NCBI GenBank assembly: GCA_944472155.2
Contig: OX235275.1
Location: forward strand, 23,958,436-24,022,435
Reading direction: 5' to 3'
Source: Trichobilharzia szidati
Taxonomy: Eukaryota > Platyhelminthes > Trematoda > Strigeidida > Schistosomatidae
Length of the DNA stretch: 64,000 nucleotides
The position numbers and the translations under genes were made by a program. Shown here in pieces: positions 52,640 through 63,799 of the stretch (positions are counted from its first letter, which is position 1; the number at the start of each line of letters is the position of its first letter). A model generated the notes under the pieces. It was given only the letters and a program-made list of their open reading frames with translations, was not told the origin of the DNA and made no database searches.

Positions 52640-52930
52640 CATGCTGTTTACGATGATTTCAAGTTATACAGCATATCCCTATAAGTCTCCGTTTCAAAAG
52701 CATAAAACGTTATCTCGAGGGCAATCGCCAGACACCTTACTGACACTGCACATAAAGTGGAAATTAGTTGGTCTTTCAAAATAATCAATGCACAAAGGAA
52801 AGCATGGTTACTTCGGTTAACAGAAGCCATTGTCTTCAAGATAAGTAGACTTAACCTATGCATTCAGAAAGAGAGTGTAATTAATCTCCCACTACCCTAC
52901 CTGGTAATTATAATTGATTTGTTCGTGTAC
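52640..52930 (+). mobile_element. PLE endonuclease C-terminal relic
   Basis: The plus strand near 52800-52920 reads AWLLRLTEAIVFKISRLNLC, then IQKESVINLPLPYL, equivalent to the EALAIHMEKPELC, IQKKITQPLLLSW end of PLE-A, with the conserved glutamate kept. Earlier parts are unreadable. Confidence 0.6.
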
Positions 52931-53697
52931 CTTGTGTTTTATTATGTTTCATACATAACATTCCACTCAATCTTGATTTTGATTTTCACTCACTGACTGA
53001 GTTTAACTCACAATTAAGGCTCAGAATCTACTAAATTAAATTATTTTATCTATTTTATAATTCGACTTCACTTTTTACGACACCCTCCTGAAGCCTCCAC
53101 CATAATATGTGTAAATTCACTCTGTTGTTCTATCTTGTATTTTGTCTCTAGTTCATCCTTGTTTTCAAGCGAAATCAAAACTCGAACCCTTTATTTGATT
53201 ACCATATAAATAGTTACTCTTTTAACACAAAATAAATGTCTACTAACATCATCTTTGAAATTAGGTTGCCTACACTATTTTCCATCTATAACTTGAATTC
53301 ACTATGGGGAAAGTATGTTCAGACACCATTTTGTAACTTAAAGTTGATTTATTTGGGATGTACGCTGTTGAAGAGAGAGCGTATTGACGAAATAATATGA
53401 GTTCCCAATTGTCCTGTCTGCAAATATTTGTTCATTCTTTCGTACTTCAAACTAATAAAGGAAACAGGCTGTATGGAATGAAACATCTATATGCATCACT
53501 TCCTGATGGCTTTCACTGGTGTTATCCAACTGATATAGATTCTTGATCAAACTTGAAGTCGACCAAATCCCAACAGACTAACTCATTAAAATCGATTCTT
53601 AACAGGGAACAATTAAACTAAACAATTTAAAAAGCATTTGTGTCCAAAGCAAGTTCACTTTTAACAGTTTGAAAAAATTTAGCCATTGGGTATATGA
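52931..53697. other. No gene seen
   Basis: AT-rich with no supported frame or repeat. Confidence 0.4.
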
Positions 53698-53900
53698 TGT
53701 GTGTCGGTGGCACAGTGGTTAGGACTCTCGCCGACCATGCACATGGTCCGGGGTTCGATCCCTTGCCGGCGCACACTCGATATCTACGGTATGCCTGACT
53801 TTGGGCAACCGATATCCATGCTGAAAATTCCATACTTGTACTGAAAATACGGTGTGGAATCAAGCTGTAAATAAAAAAAAATAATAATAATAAAGGTTTG
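53698..53900 (+). mobile_element. tRNA-derived SINE with S2 head and a different body
   Basis: The head GTGTGTCGGTGGCACAGTGG and TCGCCGACCATGCACATGGT with a good B-box (GGGGTTCGATCCC, about 53750-53762) closely matches S2. The body is different (ACTCGATATCTACGGTATGC; CATGCTGAAAATTCCATACT) and ends in an A-rich AATAATAATAATAAAG tail. The phrase GCTGAAAATTCCATACYTGTAC also ends the CR1 copy near 12177-12195, so the 3' end may have been borrowed from a CR1-type element for retrotransposition. Confidence 0.75.
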
Positions 53901-54487
53901 TATGTTGTATTTCGCAATGGATGAAAAACAAAACGATATTGTCGTTGTTTTCACTGACGTTTCGCTATTTAATGCTGCTGCTAATAGCTTTTTCAAAGTA
54001 GTAATATTAAAACAGAATTTACAAAATCTACACAATAACATAATCATTGTTCCTCAGTATAAGGTCATCTTAGCGTTTTCCATTTGGCAACCTGTTAAAG
54101 ATAACAAAACTATGTGTTTAGATTTTTGGATTTGATAAGTGTGTAGAATTATAAAAGTAGTGTGTGTTTACATAGTGAAATCGCCTATCATATTCGTGTT
54201 AATTTTTTCATTTCATGGGGGAGGGGTTTGTATGTTGTGACTATGTCAAATTCTATTTTAGCCCATCATTCCTATTCAGTTGAGACAATTTGGATTCCAC
54301 TTGATATGAAGTGCTTCTGATGATGTTAGGTGTTCTTTGTGATTTCTGAAAATTTTTGGATTACGATTTCAGTATAGTCAAAATCAGTTTTGTGACCTAA
54401 TCCTATAGTGTGTAGACGACCTATGGTTGATGATTTTTCAAGCTTTTCCAGTTTACATGGATTTTTTGGTGGTCGAACAGATCACTA
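53901..54487. other. No gene seen
   Basis: AT-rich; the frame at 53902-54135 has no recognisable motif. Confidence 0.4.
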
Positions 54488-54987
54488 NNNNNNNNNNNNN
54501 NNNNNNNNNNNNNNNNNNNNNNNNNNNNNNNNNNNNNNNNNNNNNNNNNNNNNNNNNNNNNNNNNNNNNNNNNNNNNNNNNNNNNNNNNNNNNNNNNNNN
54601 NNNNNNNNNNNNNNNNNNNNNNNNNNNNNNNNNNNNNNNNNNNNNNNNNNNNNNNNNNNNNNNNNNNNNNNNNNNNNNNNNNNNNNNNNNNNNNNNNNNN
54701 NNNNNNNNNNNNNNNNNNNNNNNNNNNNNNNNNNNNNNNNNNNNNNNNNNNNNNNNNNNNNNNNNNNNNNNNNNNNNNNNNNNNNNNNNNNNNNNNNNNN
54801 NNNNNNNNNNNNNNNNNNNNNNNNNNNNNNNNNNNNNNNNNNNNNNNNNNNNNNNNNNNNNNNNNNNNNNNNNNNNNNNNNNNNNNNNNNNNNNNNNNNN
54901 NNNNNNNNNNNNNNNNNNNNNNNNNNNNNNNNNNNNNNNNNNNNNNNNNNNNNNNNNNNNNNNNNNNNNNNNNNNNNNNNNNNNNNN
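54488..54987. other. Assembly gap (500 N)
   Basis: Exactly 500 N, probably a default-size gap of unknown true length. Frames through it are meaningless. Confidence 0.99.
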
Positions 54988-55210
54988 TGGCTTCATAGGA
55001 ATTTGACTATTTTTAGGCTGGAACTCATATAACATGATTCATAAATGCACATGTATTACTACTGAGTCTTGAAGTGGAATGAAGAAACTTAACAGTAACC
55101 TGGAATTTTCAATGCTTTTCCAGTTGATTTCAGTTCTTTTGGTAAAAGCGCAGAGTGATTCAGCACTATTTTGATGTGCTGGGTTTCCTGATCTAGTTGA
55201 TTTAATCGCA

Positions 55211-55250
55211 AAGGTTTCGTTGGTCTTCTAGACAACATTTTCAGCCCGAG
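55211..55250 (-). repeat. PLE-B-type terminal module, decayed copy
   Basis: TTTCGTTGGTCTTCTAGACA with ACATTTTCAG corresponds to the module at 27998-28045 and 57945-57988 (CTTTCGTnGTCC, a loop, GGACAACAT, TTCAG). No PLE coding sequence lies beside it. Confidence 0.5.
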
Positions 55251-55329
55251 CGTGTTTACAAGGATGAGAACGCAAAATCTTCCCCAAACTTCTTCATCGA
55301 ACCTTCCTTGTTACGCTGTTATTTCGCTA

Positions 55330-56510
55330 ATGACATTTTGAGCACACTTTTACTCTTTTTTATAGCTGCTTCACTAAAATTCCTTGAATACACATCTGAT
55401 TTTGACTTTGTACTCAGTTCTGGACTGTTAACTGGTCGAATTCATGTTTCCATAACAGAATGAAGTATACTGTGTTTAAAGGCGAATCGTCCTCTACCTT
55501 GCTTACTGAAGCTGGGGTCCCTCAAGGTGCTATTCCTTCGTTTTGTTTTCCTCTAACATGACTTGCCTCTTTCGGATGAAATCGACTTCACAAAATAAAT
55601 CGGTGAACTGACTGTCTCGCTGCTAGTTGCGTCTCGAACTTACTGTTCCAAATTTAACATCTTTTCGTCGAACATCAGCCTGTTGTCAAATTTAAATGGT
55701 CTAACCTTAAATTCTTCTAAATGTCAGACAGTTAACTTCACCTTCAAGCATAAAGGTGGTCTACACGAACTGGTCCGTTCATAAGATGCTTCTGGCACAA
55801 ACGGCATTGAGGTAGAAACTAGGTCAAGCATAAAATACATCGAAATGGTTCTATTATCTGACCTTTATTGGTCATCTCATATCTCGTCGATTTCTAAGAA
55901 AGTGCTCTATCTGATGTACTACATCAAGAAGGTAAAACAGTCAGCAATCACACAACCTATACTTTTACAACTGGCTAACTCTTCTGTTATACCTATTGGT
56001 CTTTACTTTTCTCTCTCTTAGTCTTTCCTAGGCTGCTCAAAAGGAGCAAAAAATCATATTGCGAAGGGTATTAAAGGTTGTCAGTAAGGCAGGCAAGTGA
56101 TGTGCCACTTAGTCAGTCGTAGTCGATAGACACCTGAACTCAGAGGAGAAACGGTCTAAATCTATTTTGTCAAACTCTCAACACCCTCTTTGCCCTCAAC
56201 TCTTGCATCCCTTGAATCTCATCAGGTAAGACTAGGAGTCACCATAAAACAGTATATACTCGTACAATTAAGTACATACTCTCAACGATACCATATTTGA
56301 CTCGCTGACGCGAGAAACCAACTGTTAATACTAAAAAGCTGTTGTTATCAATTCTGTTGATGAATACCCTATAAAAGCGTTTATTTTAATTTTTGCTTTT
56401 TCTGTTGTCGAGTAAATGAGATGCAATAATATTGTACCAAATGCTGAGAATTCCACAATGTATCATAAGTAGTTCTGTCTTGGAATAAAGCGAGTCATTA
56501 TTATTATTGT
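55330..56510 (+). pseudogene. CR1 reverse transcriptase relic with 3' tail
   Basis: Plus strand with several stops: YTSDFDFVLSS (motif A region, about 55385-55425), EAGVPQGAIPSF (motif B, with the G kept, about 55510-55545), HDLPLSDEIDFTK, NGLTLNSSKCQTVNFTFKHK (about 55700-55755), LYWSSHISSISKKV (55865-55910), LGCSKGAKNHIAKG. The 3' UTR ends GGAATAAAGCGAGTCATTATTATTATTG at about 56510. It is an older copy than the one at 10.6-12.2 kb. Confidence 0.8.
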
Positions 56511-56689
56511 TGTTTAATTTCATACCACTTCTGGATGACTATATGAGTGTGCGTATGCCATTGTCGAGTCAACTTATTCTGTAATGGTTTTATACTCTAC
56601 CGTCGTATTCAAATTCGATTCTTATATATGAATTCAGACATCTAGAAAAAAAATAAATAACTAAGCAAAGAATATCCTTTTCGATAATT

Positions 56690-57850
56690 TCTTCTTCTGG
56701 CTATACAATTACATATGCATGTTTATATACATTGAATATTCTAGAATAGTCTCGTCAATAACAATATTGGTGTTTTTTAAATAATATCGATTTGTTAAGT
56801 AAAATCACGATGGAAATACAGTTCATTTAAGATGCTTAAATTATTATAATAATAATAAAGATATAGTAGCAAATAGAGTATCATAAAAAATTAAGGAATT
56901 TTCCACAAGAAATTGAGGATAATTTAAACCTTGATTGACAGCCAAGGTAAAGACAATGTCTGAACTGGCTTCTTTAGAACACATAAATTGGGCTTCTTAG
57001 TGTGGATTCCAACAGCCAGCTTCAGTAATATGTAGTAGACGAACTCTTAAGGTAAAATTAAGATTAGTTGGTATGCGGTAGATGACCTTGCAGGCTACCT
57101 CGTTAACATCAATCTTGTGTTTCGTATCCACAAGATGAGATAGAATTGCGCCATGTGAATGGATTTTGTTTGTCCTTTACTTAATCAGCCATGCTGGATG
57201 ATGTTGGGAAATCTGTGTATCTACTAATTTGACTGCTCCTGTGGAGTCAGCCAGTTACATAGGCTGTACAATTAGGCATGCTTTCATCGTTGGATTTCCG
57301 AACATCATCGTGTGTGGTTGGACAAACCAAATCCATTCACGTTGCATTATTCTATCTCATCTTGTGAATACAGAACACAAGATGTTAACGAGGCAGCTTT
57401 CAAAGTCATTTACCGCAAACCAGCAAATCTTAACTTCACCTTACGAGTTCTTCTACTAGGTTTTTCTGAGGCTGTCTGTTGGGAACTACATTAAAAAGCT
57501 TAACTTATGTATCCAAAAGAAGCTGGTTAAGACATTGTCCTTACCCACCTGGCCATCTGGTTTGAATGATCATCAATTTTTGTGGAATTTTCCTAATTTT
57601 AGTTTCTATTTGCTATTATATCTTTATCATTATTTTTATAATTTATGCATCTTTGATGAATTGTAATTCCATTGTGATCTTACTTAACAAATCGATATTA
57701 TTTCAAAAGCACTAATATTGTTATTGACGAGACTATTCTAGAATATTCTGATTATATGAATATATTGATATATAAATGTAGATCCAGAAGTGGAAATTAT
57801 CGAAAAAGATATTCTTTACTCAGATTTTTTGATTTTTTTCTTATATAATA
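56690..57850. mobile_element. PLE-F: head-to-head endonuclease/3' UTR fragments forming an inverted repeat
   Basis: Minus strand, about 57180 down to 56690: DVNEVACKVIYRIPTNLNFT, LRVRLLHITEAG (endonuclease end), then 3' UTR. Plus strand, about 57229-57850: CSCGVSQLHRL (start of GIY-YIG), VWLDKPNPFTLH, DVNEAAFKVIYRKPANLNFT, LRVLLLGFSEAV, then the same 3' UTR (TAACAATATTG/GACTATTCTAGAATATTC-type sequence). The two 3' UTRs are reverse complements of each other over about 250 bases. It is the same design as PLE-D and PLE-E. Confidence 0.78.
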
Positions 57851-57944
57851 ATATAATTATTACTATTTGAGAAGAATTATTCTTCCGATTGTTATTTGTA
57901 TATTTTGCAATTAATAGTGTTCTCTGAGCTGGTTGGTTTAGTTG

Positions 57945-57988
57945 CAGAGCTTTCGTCGTCCCCCTGCTGGACAACATCCCACTTCAGC
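57945..57988 (-). repeat. PLE-B terminal module (downstream copy), hammerhead-like
   Basis: On the minus strand CTGAAGTGGGATGTTGTCC is followed by a short loop and GGGGGACGACGAAAGC. GTCC can pair with GGAC to make a helix II-like hairpin between a CTGAAG and a GAAA string, which resembles the minimal hammerhead motifs known from Penelope-like elements. It lies 3' of the PLE-B ORF at 58100-59470. Core bases deviate from CTGATGA. Confidence 0.5.
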
Positions 57989-58099
57989 GCAATATTCAGC
58001 ATAAAGTGAAATGATTTAAATTTCTTCATGAGTGATATAATTGCGTCACCCGGTAACCATCTTTACATATGTATTGACCATTTTCTATTGACTTGGATT

Positions 58100-59470
58100 T
58101 TAAACTTTCTGGTCACCTGGTTTACTTTTTATTTGTTGGTATATTTCGTCTATATTAACGTGTTTATTAATTTCATTTTCGTTTGAGTACCAGGCTTCTA
58201 GGAATTCCCTGGCACTTTTGGTGTTTCCTCTGTCTAAAATTTTGACATTATCCCAATCAAATTGATGACCATAATTATCTATATGCATTGATACTAAAGA
58301 ATACATATCGTGTCTTTTCACGGCTGATTTGTGTTCTTGGATTCTAATTCGATGAGGACGCCCAATTTGGCCTATATAATGCTTGTTGCAGTTCATACAA
58401 TTTATTTTGTAAATGGTATTAATTTTATCCCCTTTTTCTGTTGGATCTTTCTGTTGGCATAATATCGAATTAGGCGATTTAACTGGCTTGTTTGTTATAT
58501 CTATATCAAACGGTTTCAGTTTTCTAGCTGTTATTTCAGAGATATTTCTCATGTATGGTAGAATGAATTTTCCTGTGGTCTTTGATGTTAGTTTCTTGAT
58601 GGTGTTTTGATTCGTTTTTAAATACTTTTTGATGAAATTTTGTGGATAACCATTCTTTTTGAAGACCGTTAGTAGGTACTTTTCTTCCATTCTTTTCAAC
58701 TCTGGAGTGCTACAATGTGTTTGAACTCTTTAAAACAATGTCTGCACACAGTTTCGTTTGTGAGTAATTGGATTATTGCTAGTATAGTTGAGTATTTGAT
58801 GTGTGTGCGTTGATTTTCTATACACTTGTGTTTCTAAATCTCCTGTGTTGGTTCTCCTGGTTAAGACATCTAAAAATGGGATTTTGTTATCTAATTCTTT
58901 TTCTCTTGTGAATTTGATTTCCTCAAATATGTTGTTTATTAATTTATGGGTATATTCCAAATCATTTCTCTTAACTATTACAAATGTATCGTCAACGTAA
59001 CGTATCCAGATTTTCGGTTTAATTATAGGTAGAGCTATTAATTCTAATCTTTGCATAACGGCTTCAGCTATTAATCGTGATATGGTCGATCCCATTGGTG
59101 TTCCTTTTATTTGTTCATATATTTGAGTATTGAACTGGAAGTATATTGTAAGGCATAATTTTATGAGTTCTATCCAAGTTGATAATTGCGTTTTTGTGTT
59201 TTCATCACTATACAGTAATTGTTGCATAGTTTCTATTGCTAGTTTTGGACGAATTGAAGTATATAATGCTGTGACATCAAAGGACACCATTATTTCATTA
59301 TCTTCTACTTAAATGTTTTTGATTTTCTCTAAAAAATTGGATTGAAGAATTGATAGAATGGTCGCATGATTCTGTTAGGTAATTTTATTTCCTGAAAAGT
59401 TCTTTAGATAGATTATATGTTGGTGTTCCTGGAAGCGAATTGTTGTGAATAACATAATTCAGTACTAAAG
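58100..59470 (-). pseudogene. PLE-B: nearly complete RT palm-thumb plus GIY-YIG endonuclease, few stops
   Basis: Minus strand in order: LPGTPTYNLSKEL (RT fingers, about 59440-59400; a frame change follows), FLEKIKNI then stop (59295 region), VSFDVTALYTSI (motif A, just after 59290), QIKGTPMGSTIS (motif B, about 59115-59080), WIRYVDDTFVIV (motif C, about 59010-58975), KIPFLDVLTRR, YRKSTHTHQIL, then an in-frame TAA at about 58730. Same frame continues: FKKNGYPQNFIKK, TGKFILPYMRNISEITARKL, INCMNCNKHYIGQIGRPH (GIY-YIG with paired cysteines), REFLEAWYSNENEINKHVN, stop at 58100. The two long frames (59290-58730 and 58699-58100) are in one register, so a single nonsense codon splits about 390 codons. 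It is the best-preserved catalytic RT in the window. Confidence 0.85.
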
Positions 59471-59719
59471 TTCTTTCCATTAAAATACCAACAGATATTT
59501 AAATTATGATATGTTCAAAATCAAAATAACGTCGTCAATTCAACGATATAGTCTTCGCCAGTCATTCCAGTTTCACTCATTTCCGCTTCATAAAGACGCA
59601 TTCCTAGAGCTGAGTTTGTTAACTATCCGGAAATGCGCCTAGGAAAAAAGGATGATGTTAGATGTGGAGTTAAGAACTCGCTTGCAGTTATGCCTGACTT
59701 CCACAGTATTTAAATTGCA

Positions 59720-60720
59720 AGGAGAAATTAACTGAAAACGTTAAAATGGGGTCATCAGTATAACCGATTTTGGCAGACATATTCATTGACAGGTGAGAAA
59801 AATTAACCATTGAAACGTTCAATCCCTTCCCAAAAGTACGCTGAAGGTATGTAGATGACATATCCGCCTTACTCAGAACAAAAGATATAAATATATATTT
59901 TTGCAACTCATCAACTCGAAGGTGAAGGAATTTTGGGAAAGGGAGATTCTAATGTTACATCAAAGCGTGAAAAGGAAAGATGATAGGAAGTTAAACATTA
60001 GTATCCATGCAAAATCCACACATTCAAGCCAAAATCTACATTTCGGATCATCCTACCCTATATCAGTGAAAATAGGATTAGTGAAATGTTTGATTAATAG
60101 GGCGCAAAAATAGGTAGTACCATGGAAAATCTAAGGCAAAAAATTAGAAATAAGACTTTATAATTAAGCTGAAAGATTATTCAGCAAGTAAAACTAAAAT
60201 TAATAATAATGGTAATGATAGTGGTAACAGCATTAATAATATTAGTGATGTGATGTATGTCAAACATATGCAGGATAATGACAACACCAACAATAGTGAA
60301 TATATGTCATCAGAAGTACTCCCATAAAACGAAGGAACCCCAAAAACCTCACAAAGGGTTCCTAACCATGCAAGGATAAAAGTGGCTGGCATTCATTGCC
60401 ACAAACTCAGTTGGCAACAAGCTTCGTCGGTCACGGGATCGATCCTGCGGAGCCAGTTAAACAAAACAATTTAGTCTGTCGAATACCCTGCTGCAATGAT
60501 TGTCAGGCCAAATGCATACATCAAAATAGCAGAACTGGGGCAGTCAGACTATCGGAGCATAAATACTTAGCGTAATCTATATTAGTTGACCCAAATAAAA
60601 TTAGAAATCTACACAATAGTTCAGCTATAGAACTCACGCACTACCATAAAATATGATTTGTGGCATAAGATGACAGTTTAAAAATCTTATGTAACACGGT
60701 GGACGGAGAGATTAGTAACA
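59720..60720 (+). mobile_element. PLE-C-related relic (plus strand)
   Basis: Plus strand: RYVDDISALL-type motif near 59835-59865 (preceded by FPKVR), LQLINSKVKE, DDRKLNISIHAKSTHSSQNL and VKIGLVKCLINRAQ (59970-60110), PLRNKASS-like region near 60415, then across shifts a CNDCQAKCIHQNSRTGAVRL piece (60495-60555) and LVDPNKIRNLHNSSAIELTH (60585-60640). It corresponds to most of the PLE-C protein but is severely mutated. Confidence 0.7.
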
Positions 60721-61475
60721 TTCTGAGGCTTTATTTATGGAATCAACGGCAAACACGTGTAATAGGAATGGTTGAACACCTGCCAATCTGGACATCTGGA
60801 AATTTCTACTACCCCAAAGACGACAAATAGCAGAGAACAAAGAAAACCAAAAAAAACGAAAGCCTTAAAGTCTTGTGATTATCATTGATGATATGATTAT
60901 GAACAATAACAAATTTTGTTCGAAACTGCGTGCTCCAGGAAATAATACTGTTTCACTCAGTGTGACATACCTAATAAACAAATAATATGGAATTACATGC
61001 CACCAGAGTGCCGAAGTTTTACACATATATATTAACAGAGAATAATTTCTTGCATTCAGACACACAATTGAATGTATTTGGGTATCATAGTGCCTTTAAC
61101 TCTTAGAGTTCTGAGAATTGGCGCACGCACGCATCATTTAAGTTATTTTCAACCGGCCAATATAGACCTTAATATAGAGCCACCCTCACTGGTTCTTTAT
61201 TGAAGATCAGTCAAACCACACAGAGAGGGACCACTGAATGATACCAAACACAGGCAGGCATTTCACTTGAATCCAAATAAACGACGAGTTTCACTTGGGT
61301 TTGGTAGTGACAGATAGAAGGTCGTGAAAAAGTGAGATGAAACCTTCTAGGCTATCGTTAAGTCAGCTAGCGACGACTTCAAAGAACCGTAACCCTAACG
61401 CAGATATGCATCTAAATAAGTTTAGAAAAAGTCACATTAATAAAAGCACTTGTGAAATGAAGTCCCATTATGGGT
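60721..61475. other. No gene seen
   Basis: Probably the decayed 3' part of the PLE-C relic at its start (a RVIGMVEHLPIWTSGNFYYP stretch near 60755-60815); the rest is unassigned. Confidence 0.4.
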
Positions 61476-61640
61476 AAATTTTGTTTCGATAAAGTCTCAC
61501 AGTGTTATACAGTAATGTTTACTGATGACGTTTCGAGCATAATTTATTGCTCATAATCATATCAAGGTAATCACACGACTTCCTAAATTCATTTATATAA
61601 TTCCGTTGTTTTGATTTTCACTTGATTTGATTGGTAGTAA
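61476..61640 (-). repeat. PLE-C terminal repeat (pLTR-like), downstream copy
   Basis: Shares with 63620-63790, in the same orientation, the phrases TCTCACAGTGTT, TTTACTGATGAC, CGTTTCGAG and TAATCATATCAAGG. The two copies bracket the minus-strand PLE-C ORF, as direct pLTRs would. The minus strand has GAGC and GCTC arms followed by GAAACGTC (about 61552-61527), a possible hammerhead-like element with a poor CTGATGA equivalent. Confidence 0.65.
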
Positions 61641-62870
61641 TATTTTCCATATTTCAGGTATGAGTGATGAATCATTCCTATTGCATGTGTTGGGTGTAGA
61701 TTCGATGAACAAGGATTCAGTAATCAACCTCTCTCCACCTACCTATATTACTTTTAGAATTTTAACCCTCTCCCATCCTATTGTGTGGTTGTGTGTCAAT
61801 GCATGCAGTGCAAGTGCTGAGTTTTTTTCTAAATTACTTATCTTCTCTGGGTCAACCATTCTTACCTTAGCTAAATTCTTATGTTCCGATAATCTGACTA
61901 CCCCCGACCTACTAGTTTGACCTATGTAGTTGACCCAACTCACAGTCATTGCAGGGTATTTTGTAAATTATATTATTTTGTCTAATTGGGTCAACTGGGT
62001 CCTTTAACCTACTGAGCTTGTCTCTGAGTGAGTTTGTAGGTTTAAATGCCACCCTAATTCCTGCTTTATTAAGAATCCTACGTAGGGTCTCAGATGTCCC
62101 CTCCTTATATGGTATAACAGTAGATGACTTATATTCTCTCTTATTTATGTTATCATTATTAGTTTCACAATTCTTTTTCTTTTTCTTTTGGCCTTTTTCA
62201 ATCTTCCTAATGAATTTTAAAGGATAGTTATTTAACATCAACGCCTCTTCTATCTGTTTAATTTCATCATTTAGGTCTTTTTTGTGCTACTTAGTGCCAT
62301 TGCTCGGTTTGTTAGACACTTAACTAAGCCTGCCTTAACAGTTAACGGATGAGATGAATTAAAGTCTAAATATCTATTAGAATGCGTTGGTTTTCTATAA
62401 ACACTAGTGTGTAGTTTACCTTCTTCTATTTGTTTTATTTTACAATCTAACATAGCTAATTCTCCTTGTTCATTTTCGGCTTCAAATGTGAATTTTATTC
62501 CCTCCACTAGTGAGTTTATGTGTGTCAAGAAGCTAGAGATATGTTCTGTTTTAAGCACTGTGAAAGTGTCATCCACATATCTCCACCATATTTTTGAAGT
62601 AGGATTAAATGTACTAAGAGTAATATTTTCCCAGCTGTCCATATAGGCATCTGCTACAATAGGGGATATTGGTGATCCCATTGCTACACCTTCTGTTTGT
62701 CCATATATTTTGCCTTGGAATTTAAAGATAGTAGATATGAGGCACAACTGAATTCCTAAAATAATTTCTTCAATGTAAAATGAAGTCACTACCGACAAAA
62801 ACGCACCTTTTTGTTTCATAATTGTCGCTTCAAAGGGTCGGAAAAAAGTTTCCAGCAGAATACCGGAAAC
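61641..62870 (-). pseudogene. PLE-C RT and GIY-YIG endonuclease, two frameshifts
   Basis: Minus strand: FQGKIYGQTEGVAMGSPISP (motif B region, about 62730-62670), WWRYVDDTFTVL (motif C, about 62590-62555), LAMLDCKIK, VYRKPTHSNRYLDF, VKAGLVKCLTNRAMAL (to about 62290; shift), FIRKIEKGQKKKKKN linker, SETLRRILNKAGIRVAFKP (about 62100-62045), IIYKIPCNDCE (zinc-finger-like pair, about 61970; shift), NYIGQTSRSGVVRL (GIY-YIG core), SEHKNLAKVRM, then LITESLFIESTP in place of the usual REFLEAW end. The RT N-terminus and motif A are missing. The plus-strand fragment at 1980-2968 is a close relative. Confidence 0.83.
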
Positions 62871-63619
62871 ACCATTTTGGGAAATTCAAAACACAAAACA
62901 AAATCCTTTTGTTCGACATCCTAAAATTTTAATTTTTATCATCATCATCATCATTTATTGCTATTATTATTATTGATGATAAACACAGTCTGATGTTTCA
63001 CGCATAATAAAATCGTAGGTTAGAAGAGAGAAAAAAACAAACGCAGGCATTACACTTCACTTGATCATGCAATCATGCAGTTCACTTCTTCTTTTATTTT
63101 TCTTCTTTTCTATAACGAATAACGACGATGAGAGAGGTAGCGTTTCCCGTTGAATAATTTTCAATTCAATCAATTTTCAATAATCCTAAGTTTGCTTGTA
63201 TTGTTTGTATTTTATCCCTATCTAATCGTGTGTCATATTGTTCGTTTCGAAATCAACAAAATAAAGGACAGGGGAAGAAAAAAGTTGTTTCTGTGAAACA
63301 CTTTGTTTTTTTTCAGTTTGCTGATTGCAAAAAATAAAAATATTTTTCAAAAAAATGACTACCGACTTGTAGAGATACCTGATTAGTGTTAAAAAACAAC
63401 TTTGTGTTGTTTCAATTGATGATAGAGTCGGGAAACTGAATGAGCAGATGGGTGTTTACGCTGTTATATTATCAAAGAGGTGTTTTAAACAGTTGAGAAC
63501 AATGCATGACACTGTATCAGAATATTTCCGCAATCCATTTTCATGAATTACTCAGTAAGATTTAGAAATTGTTTCTGTGGCGATAACTGTTCAACTGTTG
63601 ACCTGCTCAGAAGGTTTAA
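62871..63619. other. No gene seen; includes an (ATC)n microsatellite
   Basis: AT-rich, with ATCATCATCATC at about 62939-62953. No supported frame. It may contain decayed PLE-C 5' sequence between the ORF and the upstream terminal repeat. Confidence 0.45.
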
Positions 63620-63790
63620 TCCCATTGGGGATAAAGTTTATTTTGATAAATTCTCACAGTGTTCTCCGGTAATTTTTACTGATGACAACGTTTCGAGAAC
63701 AATTTAGACCTGCTTATAATCATATCAAGGAAGTAACAAAATGTTTCCACTTAGCTTATATGGTTCCAGTATTTCTCGTCCCTTGATTTT
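63620..63790 (-). repeat. PLE-C terminal repeat (pLTR-like), upstream copy
   Basis: Direct-repeat partner of 61476-61640, about 2.15 kb apart, with moderate divergence. The minus strand contains TTCTCGAAACGTTGTCATCA. Confidence 0.6.
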
Positions 63791-63799
63791 ATGATTTAT

